Shown: one piece after another, positions 8,645 through 17,284 of the stretch
Position numbering within the stretch: position 1 is the stretch's first letter
How the letters are laid out: each line of letters opens with the position of its first letter
Assembly: GCA_964394585.1 (NCBI GenBank)
Contig: CAYMYI010000023.1
Span: 1-45,471, forward strand
DNA length: 45,471 nucleotides
Source of the DNA: CAYUJH01 sp964394585
Lineage (GTDB): Bacteria; Bacteroidota; Bacteroidia; Cytophagales; Flammeovirgaceae
Direction: 5' to 3'
Position numbers and translations under genes: made by a program
Notes under the pieces: generated by a model
Told to the model about the DNA's origin: nothing
The model's input: only the letters and a program-made list of their open reading frames with translations
Database searches by the model: none

Positions 8645-9824
8645 GTTTTAATCTTCTAGTTTTATTTCCTTGAACTACATAAAAATCTATTAGCGGTGCA
8701 AACACGTTCATAAGAAGAACGGCTAGCATGATTCCTTCAGGATATGCAGGATTCATTATTCGAATTATTACGGTAAAGAAACCTATAAAAAAACCATAAA
8801 TCCATTTTCCTCTTTCTGTTTGCGCTGCGGTAACAGGATCTGTAGCCATAAATACAGCACCAAAGGCTAATCCTCCTATTACTAAATGATAATGAGCAGG
8901 AAGCAACATAAATTCATTAACACCTGCTAAGTTAAATAGTAATCCTGTAAGATAAGCTCCACCAAATACGCTGGCGATAATTTTCCAACTACCTACTCCT
9001 GTGAATATCAAGATAGCTGCTCCAATTAAACACATTAATGTGGAAGTTTCCCCAATAGAGCCAGGAATCGTACCCAAAAACATACTTGTGAAATCGTACA
9101 TACCGGCATTCCATGTAGACGCAGCATCCAATACTTTAGTGCCTTCTGTAGATGCAGAAGCAGCAATTCCTAAGAAAGTTGCTCCTGTAAAACCATCTGC
9201 CATTTGTTGGCCTTCATTCATGTAAATCCAAACTTTATCTCCGGAAATTTCAGCGGGATATGCAAAGTAGAGAAAAGCTCGGGCGGTCATCGCAACATTT
9301 AAAATATTCATCCCTGTACCACCAAACACTTCCTTCGCTACTAAAACTGCAAAAATGGTGGCTAAGGCTACCTGCCAAAGTGGGATGGTTACGGGCATTA
9401 CAAGAGGGATTAGCATTCCGGTTACAAGAAAACCTTCATTGATTGGGTGTTTTCTGGTAACCGCAAAAATTACTTCCACTAAACCACCTGCAGCATATGC
9501 TACAATTACTACAGGCAATACGAGTTGTAACCCTAACATCACTTTTTGCATAAGAGAAGCACTTTCTCCTGTAGCCATGTAATGCATATGACCTGCATTC
9601 CAGATTCCAAATAGTAAGCACGGAACCATTGCGATAACTACCGTGATCATCATGCGTTTGAGATCGATGGCATCTCTTACCTGAACGCCTCTACTCTTGT
9701 TTACGGTAGGCGGCGTGAACAAGAAAGTTTCGCCTGCTTCAAACAAATAATAGAAGCGCTCTAACTTCCCCCCTTTTTCGAAAAGTGGGCGTTGTTTGTG
9801 CAGTATATCTTCTAAAAATTTCAT
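8631..9824 (-). CDS. nqrB: Na+-translocating NADH:quinone reductase subunit B (covalent FMN, riboflavin)
   Basis: NqrB is the largest membrane subunit of Na+-NQR (397 residues, about ten helices). It holds a covalent FMN and contributes the sodium and quinone pathway. The ApbE target motif DGFTGAT lies at residues 210-216, making T216 the FMN attachment site. Other family blocks are the KHPINEGFLVTGMLIPL segment near 125-141 and FGGTGMNILNVAMTARAFL near 167-185. The gene starts 67 bp after nqrA and overlaps nqrC by 14 nt. Confidence 0.97.
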   Translation of the reverse strand: MKFLEDILHKQRPLFEKGGKLERFYYLFEAGETFLFTPPTVNKSRGVQVRDAIDLKRMMITVVIAMVPCLLFGIWNAGHMHYMATGESASLMQKVMLGLQLVLPVVIVAYAAGGLVEVIFAVTRKHPINEGFLVTGMLIPLVMPVTIPLWQVALATIFAVLVAKEVFGGTGMNILNVAMTARAFLYFAYPAEISGDKVWIYMNEGQQMADGFTGATFLGIAASASTEGTKVLDAASTWNAGMYDFTSMFLGTIPGSIGETSTLMCLIGAAILIFTGVGSWKIIASVFGGAYLTGLLFNLAGVNEFMLLPAHYHLVIGGLAFGAVFMATDPVTAAQTERGKWIYGFFIGFFTVIIRIMNPAYPEGIMLAVLLMNVFAPLIDFYVVQGNKTRRLKRATV

Positions 9825-9891
9825 AGAAAAATGTTTATAAATTTCAGTGAATGATGTCTTGTGTCGGTAAGCAAATGTGAATGTAATATGT

Positions 9892-11262
9892 TTATTCGCG
9901 AATTAAATCAATGCCTTCGCGAACGAGAGCTTGGATATCGTGTTTGGAAACATCAATGAACTCACACAGGGCTAAGTCTTCCTCTACTACTTCATAGATT
10001 CCTAATGCTTCCATTTCATCGTAATCGCCTGCCATGATGGCTTTCAATAGATGGGTAGGTAAAATATCCATAGGGGTTACTTTTTCAAAAGCGCCGGTCA
10101 TTACGAAAGCTCTCTCTTCCCCGTTCATGCTACTATCCAATACGAACTCTTTTTTGGGCGTTAAGAAAGATAACAGTCCCAAAGCTCTATGAAAACTTAA
10201 GCGCTTTGCTGTAGGTGCTAACCAACCTTCTGTTAAGAAAAACCGTGGTTTATCTCCTTCAGGAATAACGGTTACTAGATGGTCGTAAAAACCAATGTAG
10301 CCGTTCTGAGAAATTTTTTCGCCAGTAAGTACATTACCTGATATCACGCGTACATGCTCTGATTTTAAGTTGTCCTCCAAGTATGACTCTACACATGCGC
10401 CAATACGTGTTTGGTAGTACTGAGGCGTTTTTACCTCTGAACCGGCAATGGCAACCAATTTAGAAGCATCGTAAATGCCCTCTAAGAAAAGCTTACCAAT
10501 TTGTATAACACCAAACGGGTTGATAGTCCATACTAGATCGCCTTTAGCGATAGGATCTATATGGTGAATTTGAACACCAACACAACCGGCAGGGTGTATG
10601 CCACTTACTGTATTTATCTGCGCATTTTTTACATGCGAAAAAACTTGTGATACCTCTGCATTACCATCTAAATTCACATGTACGGTGCCTGAGGTGAGTT
10701 TCTTTAAAATATCAACGCCTGCCTGAAAATACTTTTCGTTGTTTTTAAACAAAAAATCATAGTTGGGAGCAAGTGGGTGAGTATCAAACGTGGAAATAAA
10801 AATAGATTTTGGCGTATCTTCAGGGTTGGCTACAATCCCAAAAGGTCGTTGAATGATATTAGGCCAAACGCCGCTTTGTGTCATCTGGTGGATGACTTGT
10901 TCGCGACTAAGATTGCCCAATTCAGAGAGTGTGTACTTATCAAAAGATTCATACTCAACCGTTTCATCGGCTAAAATCCGAATTTCCAATAGCTTTCGTT
11001 TTGGACCACGTACAACTTCGGCAATTTCTCCACTCACAGGGGCAGTATACATTACTTGATCCATTTTCTTATCGAAGAGAATGGGTGTGCCTGCTTTTAC
11101 CACATCACCTTCCTTGAGCGTAGGTTTAGGGCGTTCCATCCCGATAAAATCGGTAGGTTTGATAGCAAATGTGCGAGGAGTTTTAGCGGTACCTATTTGC
11201 AAGGCTGCTTTCCCTGCTAGGTTAATGCTGAACCCTTTTTTGAGTTTTAAATTTTTCGACAT
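9892..11262 (-). CDS. nqrA: Na+-translocating NADH:quinone reductase subunit A
   Basis: NqrA is the large peripheral cytoplasmic subunit of Na+-NQR, associated with quinone binding. The 456-residue product begins MSKNLKLKKGFSINLAGKA, as expected for the family, and has the biotin/lipoyl-like fold near 40-90 (KPTLKEGDVVKAGTPILFD ... YTAPVSGEIAEV). Later family segments include GIHPAGCVGVQIHHIDP (near 215-235) and the C-terminal half with FDHLVTVIPEG-type sequence. It is the first gene of nqrABCDE. The 92-bp upstream gap has a near-match to a Bacteroidota -7 box (TATTTTCG, minus strand 11307-11300) but no clear -33 box, so the promoter is not settled. Confidence 0.97.
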   Translation of the reverse strand: MSKNLKLKKGFSINLAGKAALQIGTAKTPRTFAIKPTDFIGMERPKPTLKEGDVVKAGTPILFDKKMDQVMYTAPVSGEIAEVVRGPKRKLLEIRILADETVEYESFDKYTLSELGNLSREQVIHQMTQSGVWPNIIQRPFGIVANPEDTPKSIFISTFDTHPLAPNYDFLFKNNEKYFQAGVDILKKLTSGTVHVNLDGNAEVSQVFSHVKNAQINTVSGIHPAGCVGVQIHHIDPIAKGDLVWTINPFGVIQIGKLFLEGIYDASKLVAIAGSEVKTPQYYQTRIGACVESYLEDNLKSEHVRVISGNVLTGEKISQNGYIGFYDHLVTVIPEGDKPRFFLTEGWLAPTAKRLSFHRALGLLSFLTPKKEFVLDSSMNGEERAFVMTGAFEKVTPMDILPTHLLKAIMAGDYDEMEALGIYEVVEEDLALCEFIDVSKHDIQALVREGIDLIRE

Positions 11263-11354
11263 CTCCGATTAGGTATATGTACTGTTGAATGATTTGCTGC
11301 GAAAATACTAACTAACACTTTTTAAAAAAAGTTAGGTGATTACTATAGAATATT

Positions 11355-12458
11355 TCATTTCTTTTTTTCTGGGAAAAACCAAAAAAGGTAGACAAACACC
11401 CAAGGGGTTAATAGTGCTCCTACATTCATGTAGTGCACTGTAGCAACATGAAATGTAATGCCTATGCACAAATAAATCCACCGTGTAGTAGAATGCCATA
11501 CCATAAAAATGAAACTGATTTGGAAGAATAATACTCCCATAGTAGCAACTTTTGCAAGGTTGCTTGGTAAGTAGTCATTTATTACAATCTCGTAGTTAAG
11601 CAGTAAGGTTTGTTGATCGAACCAAAAAAAGCCGGAGTTCAATACTTTTTCAAGCCCACTTTGCAAGTATGCCGTAGCGACACTTACTTGTATGAGTCGC
11701 AATAACCAACCGTTTATCCAAGTTGATGCGGTTTTTGAGGCTTTTGTTAGTTGATAGGTAAGCAGAGGTAATAGCATGCAAACATAGCTCGAGGTAGCAA
11801 AAGCATGATTGATTTTTTCAAAACTGTACAAAAAACCTTGTAAATACAGGAACAGAATGCTGGCAACTGATGTGCTCCACACGGGGCGAATCCACAGTAC
11901 TACACACACAGTAGCGCACACGTACATTGCCCAAAGCACCCTGAGCATATTTATAGAAGGGAATCCTAAATTTAGGAGGTTATAAAAACTAATAGGCTTA
12001 TAAAACGCCGAGAGTTCAGCATAATCTTGTAAATAGAAAAACCAATCTTTAGTAAACAAAAAAATACCAGCATAGAAAATCCGAAGCCCATATTGCAGAG
12101 GAATCCGCTTCACATCGCTTGACCAAAAGCCTGTCCAACGGTGTTGTATCGTACGGTAAGTGCTTGCCACTAAAGCCATACTTACTACGATGAAGAAAAG
12201 ACTGACTCTCCCGATTACCTGATCGGCCTTTGCTAAAAAAAAGGAAGGAGGTAGCCGCTGTGTTTCCACTATTAACCGAGGATACCACCAATTTACTATT
12301 TGCCGAAACCAATTGGATACGACTTCGCCTTCTAACAGTTGAATTGCCTGAGGGCGCAGTTCCAACCAATACACAACCTGAAGTAACCCAGTGCAAAGTA
12401 TGCCTGCTATGGCAAACGTTACTATCAACTGCCTAGAAGAGGAATCACTCATAGGCAT
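11355..12458 (-). CDS. HTTM-like polytopic membrane protein
   Basis: A 367-residue protein with about eight or nine hydrophobic segments and no signal peptide. The segment AYLQSGLEKVLNSGFFWFD near residue 268 and the HVATVHYMNVGALLTPWVF block near 335-355 resemble the HTTM (vitamin-K-dependent carboxylase-like) family, which also includes many bacterial membrane proteins of unknown activity. I see no basis for assigning carboxylase activity. It overlaps the end of the upstream 150-residue membrane protein by 14 nt, so the pair is probably translated together. The nearest downstream gene is nqrA, 92 bp away on the same strand. Confidence 0.7.
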   Translation of the reverse strand: MPMSDSSSRQLIVTFAIAGILCTGLLQVVYWLELRPQAIQLLEGEVVSNWFRQIVNWWYPRLIVETQRLPPSFFLAKADQVIGRVSLFFIVVSMALVASTYRTIQHRWTGFWSSDVKRIPLQYGLRIFYAGIFLFTKDWFFYLQDYAELSAFYKPISFYNLLNLGFPSINMLRVLWAMYVCATVCVVLWIRPVWSTSVASILFLYLQGFLYSFEKINHAFATSSYVCMLLPLLTYQLTKASKTASTWINGWLLRLIQVSVATAYLQSGLEKVLNSGFFWFDQQTLLLNYEIVINDYLPSNLAKVATMGVLFFQISFIFMVWHSTTRWIYLCIGITFHVATVHYMNVGALLTPWVFVYLFWFFPEKKK

Positions 12459-12897
12459 TGGATGGTTTAGGCTGAATTTCAGCTATTAATACGCGAGAAG
12501 CTGTAGTATCAATACCATCTACTCTGTAAAAACGCCACCCGAATTGTTCGCCATCTTGAAACCTTTCTTGCAGTACTTTTAAAAGTTTATCCGCTTCTTG
12601 TCTGTAATAGTAATTGCGCTTTAAATATCGAAATGTACCAGCATTTAAGCCTGCCATTGTAGGATAAAATCGGGTTTCTTTCATTTCGGCAGTGTATACT
12701 ACAATAAATTGCACTGCCGAAACAGATGACTTAGCGCCTAATTCTGCGAACATCCCAAAACGATAAAAGGGATACACGGAGCGCATCAACAAAAAGGGAA
12801 GACATAGCAAAAAAAGAAAGCTACATATGATGATATTGCGCTTATAAATGTGTTTTGAAGCCATCTTACAGATAGAGTAGGAGGTTTTACATAACAA
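12445..12897 (-). CDS. Small membrane-anchored protein of unknown function, HTTM partner
   Basis: I do not recognise this 150-residue product. It has a single N-terminal hydrophobic segment (IIICSFLFLLCLPFLLM, about residues 25-41) preceded by a positive stretch, giving a type II anchor or uncleaved signal. A soluble domain of about 105 residues follows, rich in Tyr and Arg (FRYLKRNYYYRQEADKLLKVL). Another in-frame ATG at 12864 (MASKHIYKR) would remove 11 residues and is equally plausible. Its stop overlaps the start of the HTTM-like gene by 14 nt, a strong hint that the two proteins act together in the envelope. It is divergent from the DUF3137 gene. Confidence 0.75.
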   Translation of the reverse strand: MLCKTSYSICKMASKHIYKRNIIICSFLFLLCLPFLLMRSVYPFYRFGMFAELGAKSSVSAVQFIVVYTAEMKETRFYPTMAGLNAGTFRYLKRNYYYRQEADKLLKVLQERFQDGEQFGWRFYRVDGIDTTASRVLIAEIQPKPSNAYE

Positions 12898-12990
12898 ACA
12901 CTAACTTAACAAATTGATGATACACCATTGCATACACCTTATATTACAAAGGTCGGTGGATTGTAGTACACAGTTTAAACGAATAAGGTC

Positions 12991-13986
12991 ATGAATAGCT
13001 TCGAAGAGTTTAAAGCTTTTTTTAAAGAAGAAGTTGTAGCCGATTTAGAAGAACTAGAAGAACGTCGAAAAAATATGTTTCGGCAGAGGCTACGCTTAGG
13101 GCTCATTGTGGCAGCCCTCATTTTTGCCCACATCGTGCTCATAGCGTTCAAAGCCTTTACGATGTATTCGATTCTACTGACCCTAATTGTAGTTCCTATC
13201 ATTGGTTTTTTGGTATACCGAAAGTTATATGTTGATGAAGCGATTACCGCCGATTATAAAGAGACAGTAGTCAAAAAAATGATTGGCTTTATGGACGATT
13301 CCCTCAATTACGATGCTAACGGTTTTGTTAGCTATGAAGATTTTGAACAAAGTAAACTATTCCCTTTGAAGCCCGATCATTATATCGGTGACGATTTGAT
13401 TACCGGAGAGATAGACGGCGTTCCCGTACAGCTCTCTGAACTTTTAGTCCAATACGAACGTACCGACCAAAAACGCAAAAAACAACGGTGGAATACGGTG
13501 TTTAACGGCATCTTTCTGATAGCCGAACCCCCTCTTACCTTCCGAGGCCGAACATTCATTTTTCCCGATAATTTGTATAAAAAGATGGGTTATACGGGCA
13601 AGATTGTACAAAAATTCAACCTTCGATGGGGTAAGTACATCAACCCACAAAACCCTGAGTTTGCTAGTAAATTTGTAGCCTATTCTGATACCGTGTTAGA
13701 GGGTGAACGCATTCTCACCAAAGGGTTTATGGAAAAAATTCTTTATCTACAGCGAAAAAGCCGCGCCGATGTATTTGTCTCCTGTATTGAAAACAAAGTA
13801 TACATAGGGGTAAACCTAAACCGAGAAATTTTTAAGGTAAACTTAGCGGCTCCACTTTATAATCCTAACTTTGCCAAAAGTTTCTACGATGAGATTTATT
13901 ACATTCTTAGTATCGTGGAAGATTTAAAATTGAACGAACTGCTTGCAGAAAATAACAGCGTTGAGGATCTTTCTGAAGAGGAATAA
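12991..13986 (+). CDS. DUF3137-family membrane protein
   Basis: A 331-residue protein with a soluble N-terminal helix rich in Glu (residues 1-27) and two closely spaced transmembrane segments (about 33-75). A large cytoplasmic domain follows, in which FVAYSDTVLEGERILTKGFMEKIL near 225-247 and VYIGVNLNREIFKVNL near 270-285 match the DUF3137 family. The function of this family is not established. It is a likely first gene of a short plus-strand run with rbfA (84 bp on) and the membrane protein that overlaps rbfA. The start ATG 12991 is the first in frame and gives a sensible length. Confidence 0.8.
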   Translation: MNSFEEFKAFFKEEVVADLEELEERRKNMFRQRLRLGLIVAALIFAHIVLIAFKAFTMYSILLTLIVVPIIGFLVYRKLYVDEAITADYKETVVKKMIGFMDDSLNYDANGFVSYEDFEQSKLFPLKPDHYIGDDLITGEIDGVPVQLSELLVQYERTDQKRKKQRWNTVFNGIFLIAEPPLTFRGRTFIFPDNLYKKMGYTGKIVQKFNLRWGKYINPQNPEFASKFVAYSDTVLEGERILTKGFMEKILYLQRKSRADVFVSCIENKVYIGVNLNREIFKVNLAAPLYNPNFAKSFYDEIYYILSIVEDLKLNELLAENNSVEDLSEEE

Positions 13987-14070
13987 AGCACTACAAGGTT
14001 CAGACACTCTTTGCAAGGCTCCCAAGCGCCTCTCTTGCGTAAGTGGCAAAACTCTAACTTAACAACGATT

Positions 14071-14451
14071 ATGCAGACGAAACGACAGCGAAAATTTGCC
14101 CGACTTCTTCAAAAAGACTTAGGAGAAATCTTTCAACAAGCCAGCAATACACATTTCGAAGGGGCTTTTATCACCGTAACACAGGCGATTCCATCGCCCG
14201 ACCTGCGTCAAGCAAAGATATACTTGAGCTTTATGCTCGTATCGGATAAAAAAAGGCTAATGGAGCTCATAGGCGAAAAGGCCAAAATGATTCGGCAAAC
14301 CTTAGGGCAGCGTTTACGCCATCAGGTAAAAGTAATCCCTGAACTGTATTTCTATCACGATAATACCGAGGAGGTAATCGAAGAAGTAAACGATTTATTT
14401 AAAAATTTAGATATTCCACCTTCTGACGAACCAAACGAAGATACACCTTGA
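14071..14451 (+). CDS. rbfA: Ribosome-binding factor A
   Basis: RbfA assists 30S ribosomal subunit maturation by binding near the 5' end of 16S rRNA and is needed for cold adaptation. The 126-residue product starts MQTKRQRKFARLLQKDLGEIF, as usual for the family. It has the central type-II KH core (ITVTQAIPSPDLRQAKIYLS), then RQTLGQRLRHQVKVIPELYFYHD and a short acidic tail. An in-frame start 60 bp earlier would add a 20-residue leader that does not look like family sequence, so 14071 is preferred. The stop codon overlaps the TTG start of the next gene (TTGA). Confidence 0.95.
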   Translation: MQTKRQRKFARLLQKDLGEIFQQASNTHFEGAFITVTQAIPSPDLRQAKIYLSFMLVSDKKRLMELIGEKAKMIRQTLGQRLRHQVKVIPELYFYHDNTEEVIEEVNDLFKNLDIPPSDEPNEDTP

Positions 14452-15860
14452 TTCGCCTGTTTCGCATCAACGACCCCTTTCGGGTACTTATCGCTTTAGG
14501 TATTTTGATAGCCATACGGCTGCCTTTTTTGCTTTCGGGAAAATTGATTTTAACGTCCGAAATTGAATGGCTCGCCGCCGGAGAAGCAATTATTAATGGG
14601 AAACGCCTATATGCGGAAGTATGGACTACTTTATCGCCGGTTTCTGTGGCTTTATATAGTATTCTGGTAGGAGTTTTTGGGAAATCGTTCCTCGCTTTGC
14701 GAATTGTAGCAATTGTGTTAGTTGCGTGGCAAGCATTCATTTTTAACCGAATGCTCATCAAACACGATGTATACAATGAAAAAACCTACCTACCTGCCTT
14801 TTTATACATGCTGTTCATGAATATCTCAACCGATTTCATGACCCTCTCGCCACCACTTATAGCCCTTACGTTCTTAGTGGTAGGCTTAGAGTACATCATC
14901 AAGCCAGAAGAAAGAGGAAGAAACGATGAGCTACTTCGGCTTGGAATTACACTAGGGCTAGCATTTAGTAGCAGCTATACTGCATTGCTGTACGTACCCT
15001 TTACCATATTTGCGTTTTTTGTATTCCGCTCTTCTTCTATCCGAAATCTCTTGCTCATTGCCTTTGGTTTTCTGTTTATAGTATTTATCGTGAGCGTGTT
15101 CTTTTTCCTTTTCGATGCCCTCCGCCCGTTTATGCAACAATATCTTACCGCGTATTTAATCAATATAGCTCCTTCATATATGACTGTAACAAGCATCTTG
15201 TTACAGTATACGTTGCCGCTGTTCATTTTGCTGATTGCTTTAATATTTGTATTTAGAGAATCTGGTTTTGTGAACTTTCAGGTATCCTGTCAGCAGATTA
15301 TGCTTTTTTGGGCAATCACAGCGGTGCTTACCTTTTTTGTGGCAGATGCCAGCATGCCGGCCAAATACATGTATTTAGTCCCGGTGTTTAGTTTTTTTGT
15401 AGCCCACCAATTACTCATCATTCGGCGAATCATCGCATTTCATTACTTGCACATCATTATGGGTTGTTGCTTCATTTTGGGTATTAGCGGGATGTACTTT
15501 CAAAAAAGCCCTTACTGGCCTATCGATTATCAAAAACTGTGGGCCGATACCAATCTTTTAGAGACATATCAGGGAAAAAAGTTAGTAGTACTAGGGAGCG
15601 ATAGCCCCGCCTACTACTTCAACAATACCTTGGCAACTCCTTATTTACAATGGGAGTTAGCTTCGAGGCAACACTTCTCGCAGATGAACCGGTACGGTAC
15701 ACTACAAGATATTTCGGATGCATTTCTGAGCGATTTACCTGAAGTAATTATCGACAAAGCCGACGTAATTCCTACGGTGTTTTATCATTTACCCAATGTA
15801 GCAGAGCGATATCAGAACAACGAACCAGGCATCTATATCTTAAAATCAGGACTAGAATAG
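14448..15860 (+). CDS. Polytopic membrane protein, probable GT-C-fold glycosyltransferase-like
   Basis: A 470-residue protein with roughly eleven hydrophobic segments in the first 360 residues and a soluble C-terminal domain of about 100. The first external loop (SEIEWLAAGEAIINGKRLY, then LSPVSVALYSILVGVFGKS) resembles the loop of GT-C glycosyltransferases of the PMT/ArnT type, in which an acidic residue is catalytic, but the match is weak. The start codon appears to be TTG at 14448, overlapping the rbfA stop as TTGA; no better ATG is available because hydrophobic sequence begins at once. Its role would be transfer of a lipid-linked sugar in the envelope, by inference only. It ends 2 bp before the convergent proA stop. 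Confidence 0.7.
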   Translation: MIRLFRINDPFRVLIALGILIAIRLPFLLSGKLILTSEIEWLAAGEAIINGKRLYAEVWTTLSPVSVALYSILVGVFGKSFLALRIVAIVLVAWQAFIFNRMLIKHDVYNEKTYLPAFLYMLFMNISTDFMTLSPPLIALTFLVVGLEYIIKPEERGRNDELLRLGITLGLAFSSSYTALLYVPFTIFAFFVFRSSSIRNLLLIAFGFLFIVFIVSVFFFLFDALRPFMQQYLTAYLINIAPSYMTVTSILLQYTLPLFILLIALIFVFRESGFVNFQVSCQQIMLFWAITAVLTFFVADASMPAKYMYLVPVFSFFVAHQLLIIRRIIAFHYLHIIMGCCFILGISGMYFQKSPYWPIDYQKLWADTNLLETYQGKKLVVLGSDSPAYYFNNTLATPYLQWELASRQHFSQMNRYGTLQDISDAFLSDLPEVIIDKADVIPTVFYHLPNVAERYQNNEPGIYILKSGLE

Positions 15861-15862
15861 AC

Positions 15863-17116
15863 CTAAGCAGGGCGGGTATGTCCATCTCCTTTTACCAGCC
15901 ATTTGTAGCTGGTAAGCTCTGCTAACCCCATAGGTCCTCGCGCATGCATTTTTTGAGTGCTGATGCCTATTTCGGCACCAAGCCCAAACTGAGCGCCATC
16001 TGTAAAAGCGGTGGAAGCGTTTACATATACTACGGCAGCATCCACACGGTTTAAAAAGCTTTCGATGTGCTTGGGCGTTTCTGAAAGGATAGCTTCGCTA
16101 TGGCGCGAACTATAATGATTGATATGTTCAATGGCTCCATCAAGACCGCTTACAGTTTTAATAGCCATTTTATAGTCGAGGAATTCCATGCCATAGTGCT
16201 CTTCATCGGCAAAGTGTAATAGCTTTTTAGGATAGCTATCTTGCAGGGCAAGGTAAGCACTTTCATCGGCATAAATTTCCACGTGGTGCTCAGCAAGTAA
16301 ACGGCAAATTTCAGGCAATACATTTACACGGCTATGATGAATTAACAAGCAATCGAGCGCATTGCAAACGCTTACCCTTCGCGTTTTTGCATTTAGAATT
16401 ACATTTTTTCCTTTTTCTAAATCGGCAGATTCGTCGAAATAGGTATGTACAATACCAGCTCCGGTTTCAATAACAGGTACTTTGGCATTATTACGCACAA
16501 AATTAATCAGGCTTTGACTTCCCCTAGGAATAATTAAATCGACAAACTCAGTAGCACGCAGCATTTGCTCGGTTACTACACGGTCAACCGGCAGAAGCTG
16601 TACAATATGCGGGCTTACTTTGTAGCGTACCAATACTTCGTGAATTACAGAAATAATGGCTTGGTTAGAGTGTTCGGCATCTTTTCCTCCTTTGAGCAAG
16701 CAAGTATTTCCTGATTTGATGCACAGCCCAAACACATCGAAGGTTACATTTGGGCGAGCTTCGTAGATAATCCCGATTACCCCAATGGGTACAGTAACTT
16801 TGCGCAGTTGCAGCCCATTTTGTAGTGTACGAGCATCCAGCGTTTTCCCCAAGGGCGAAGGCAGTTTTGCCACATCGCGCAAATGGTGCGCTATTCCTTC
16901 CAATCGTTTAAAAGTCAGTTTTAGGCGATCATAGCGCGGGTTTTCGGGCGACATCTTCGCTAAATCCTTTTCGTTTTCTGCTAAAATGAAACGGCTTCTC
17001 TCTATGGTGGTCGCTGCAACGTCATTCAGAATCTGATTGACAGAGTGGTCGCTCAATGTGTGCATTTGGAAACTAGCATCGCGCACATTTTGAAAAACGG
17101 CTTCGGGTTTGCTCAT
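15863..17116 (-). CDS. proA: Gamma-glutamyl phosphate reductase
   Basis: ProA reduces gamma-glutamyl phosphate to glutamate semialdehyde with NADPH, the second step of proline synthesis. The 417-residue product is an aldehyde-dehydrogenase-superfamily protein: VPIGVIGIIYEARPNVTFD (cofactor region), LLKGGKDAEHSNQ, IIPRGSQSLI, and the catalytic cysteine in RRVSVCNALDCLL (C251 from this start). The C-terminal FTDGAQFGLGAEIGIST block is also typical. The frame stays open to another ATG at 17161, giving 432 residues, so the start is uncertain by 15 codons. ProB, the kinase that makes its substrate and often the adjacent gene, is absent from both sides. RocD in this window makes the same semialdehyde from ornithine. 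Confidence 0.95.
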   Translation of the reverse strand: MSKPEAVFQNVRDASFQMHTLSDHSVNQILNDVAATTIERSRFILAENEKDLAKMSPENPRYDRLKLTFKRLEGIAHHLRDVAKLPSPLGKTLDARTLQNGLQLRKVTVPIGVIGIIYEARPNVTFDVFGLCIKSGNTCLLKGGKDAEHSNQAIISVIHEVLVRYKVSPHIVQLLPVDRVVTEQMLRATEFVDLIIPRGSQSLINFVRNNAKVPVIETGAGIVHTYFDESADLEKGKNVILNAKTRRVSVCNALDCLLIHHSRVNVLPEICRLLAEHHVEIYADESAYLALQDSYPKKLLHFADEEHYGMEFLDYKMAIKTVSGLDGAIEHINHYSSRHSEAILSETPKHIESFLNRVDAAVVYVNASTAFTDGAQFGLGAEIGISTQKMHARGPMGLAELTSYKWLVKGDGHTRPA

Positions 17117-17284
17117 GAGCTTAGTTGAAGGGTTTCGTGTAAAATTCCGTAAGTTTACCAATTAATAGAATCCTTAAAAAATGTTAGAGTGTTTTTTGCA
17201 CGCAACGTTTTTACGGCAACCTTCATTCTTATTTACGTACACTAGTAAAAAGTTAGCTTATAGTAAAAAACTACCGATACATCC

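Noticed and set aside
11308..11336. Hairpin CTAACTTTTTTTAAAAAGTGTTAG-like sequence as a terminator of the HTTM-like gene
   Set aside because: The arms are mostly A-T runs with no following T tract; too weak to call.
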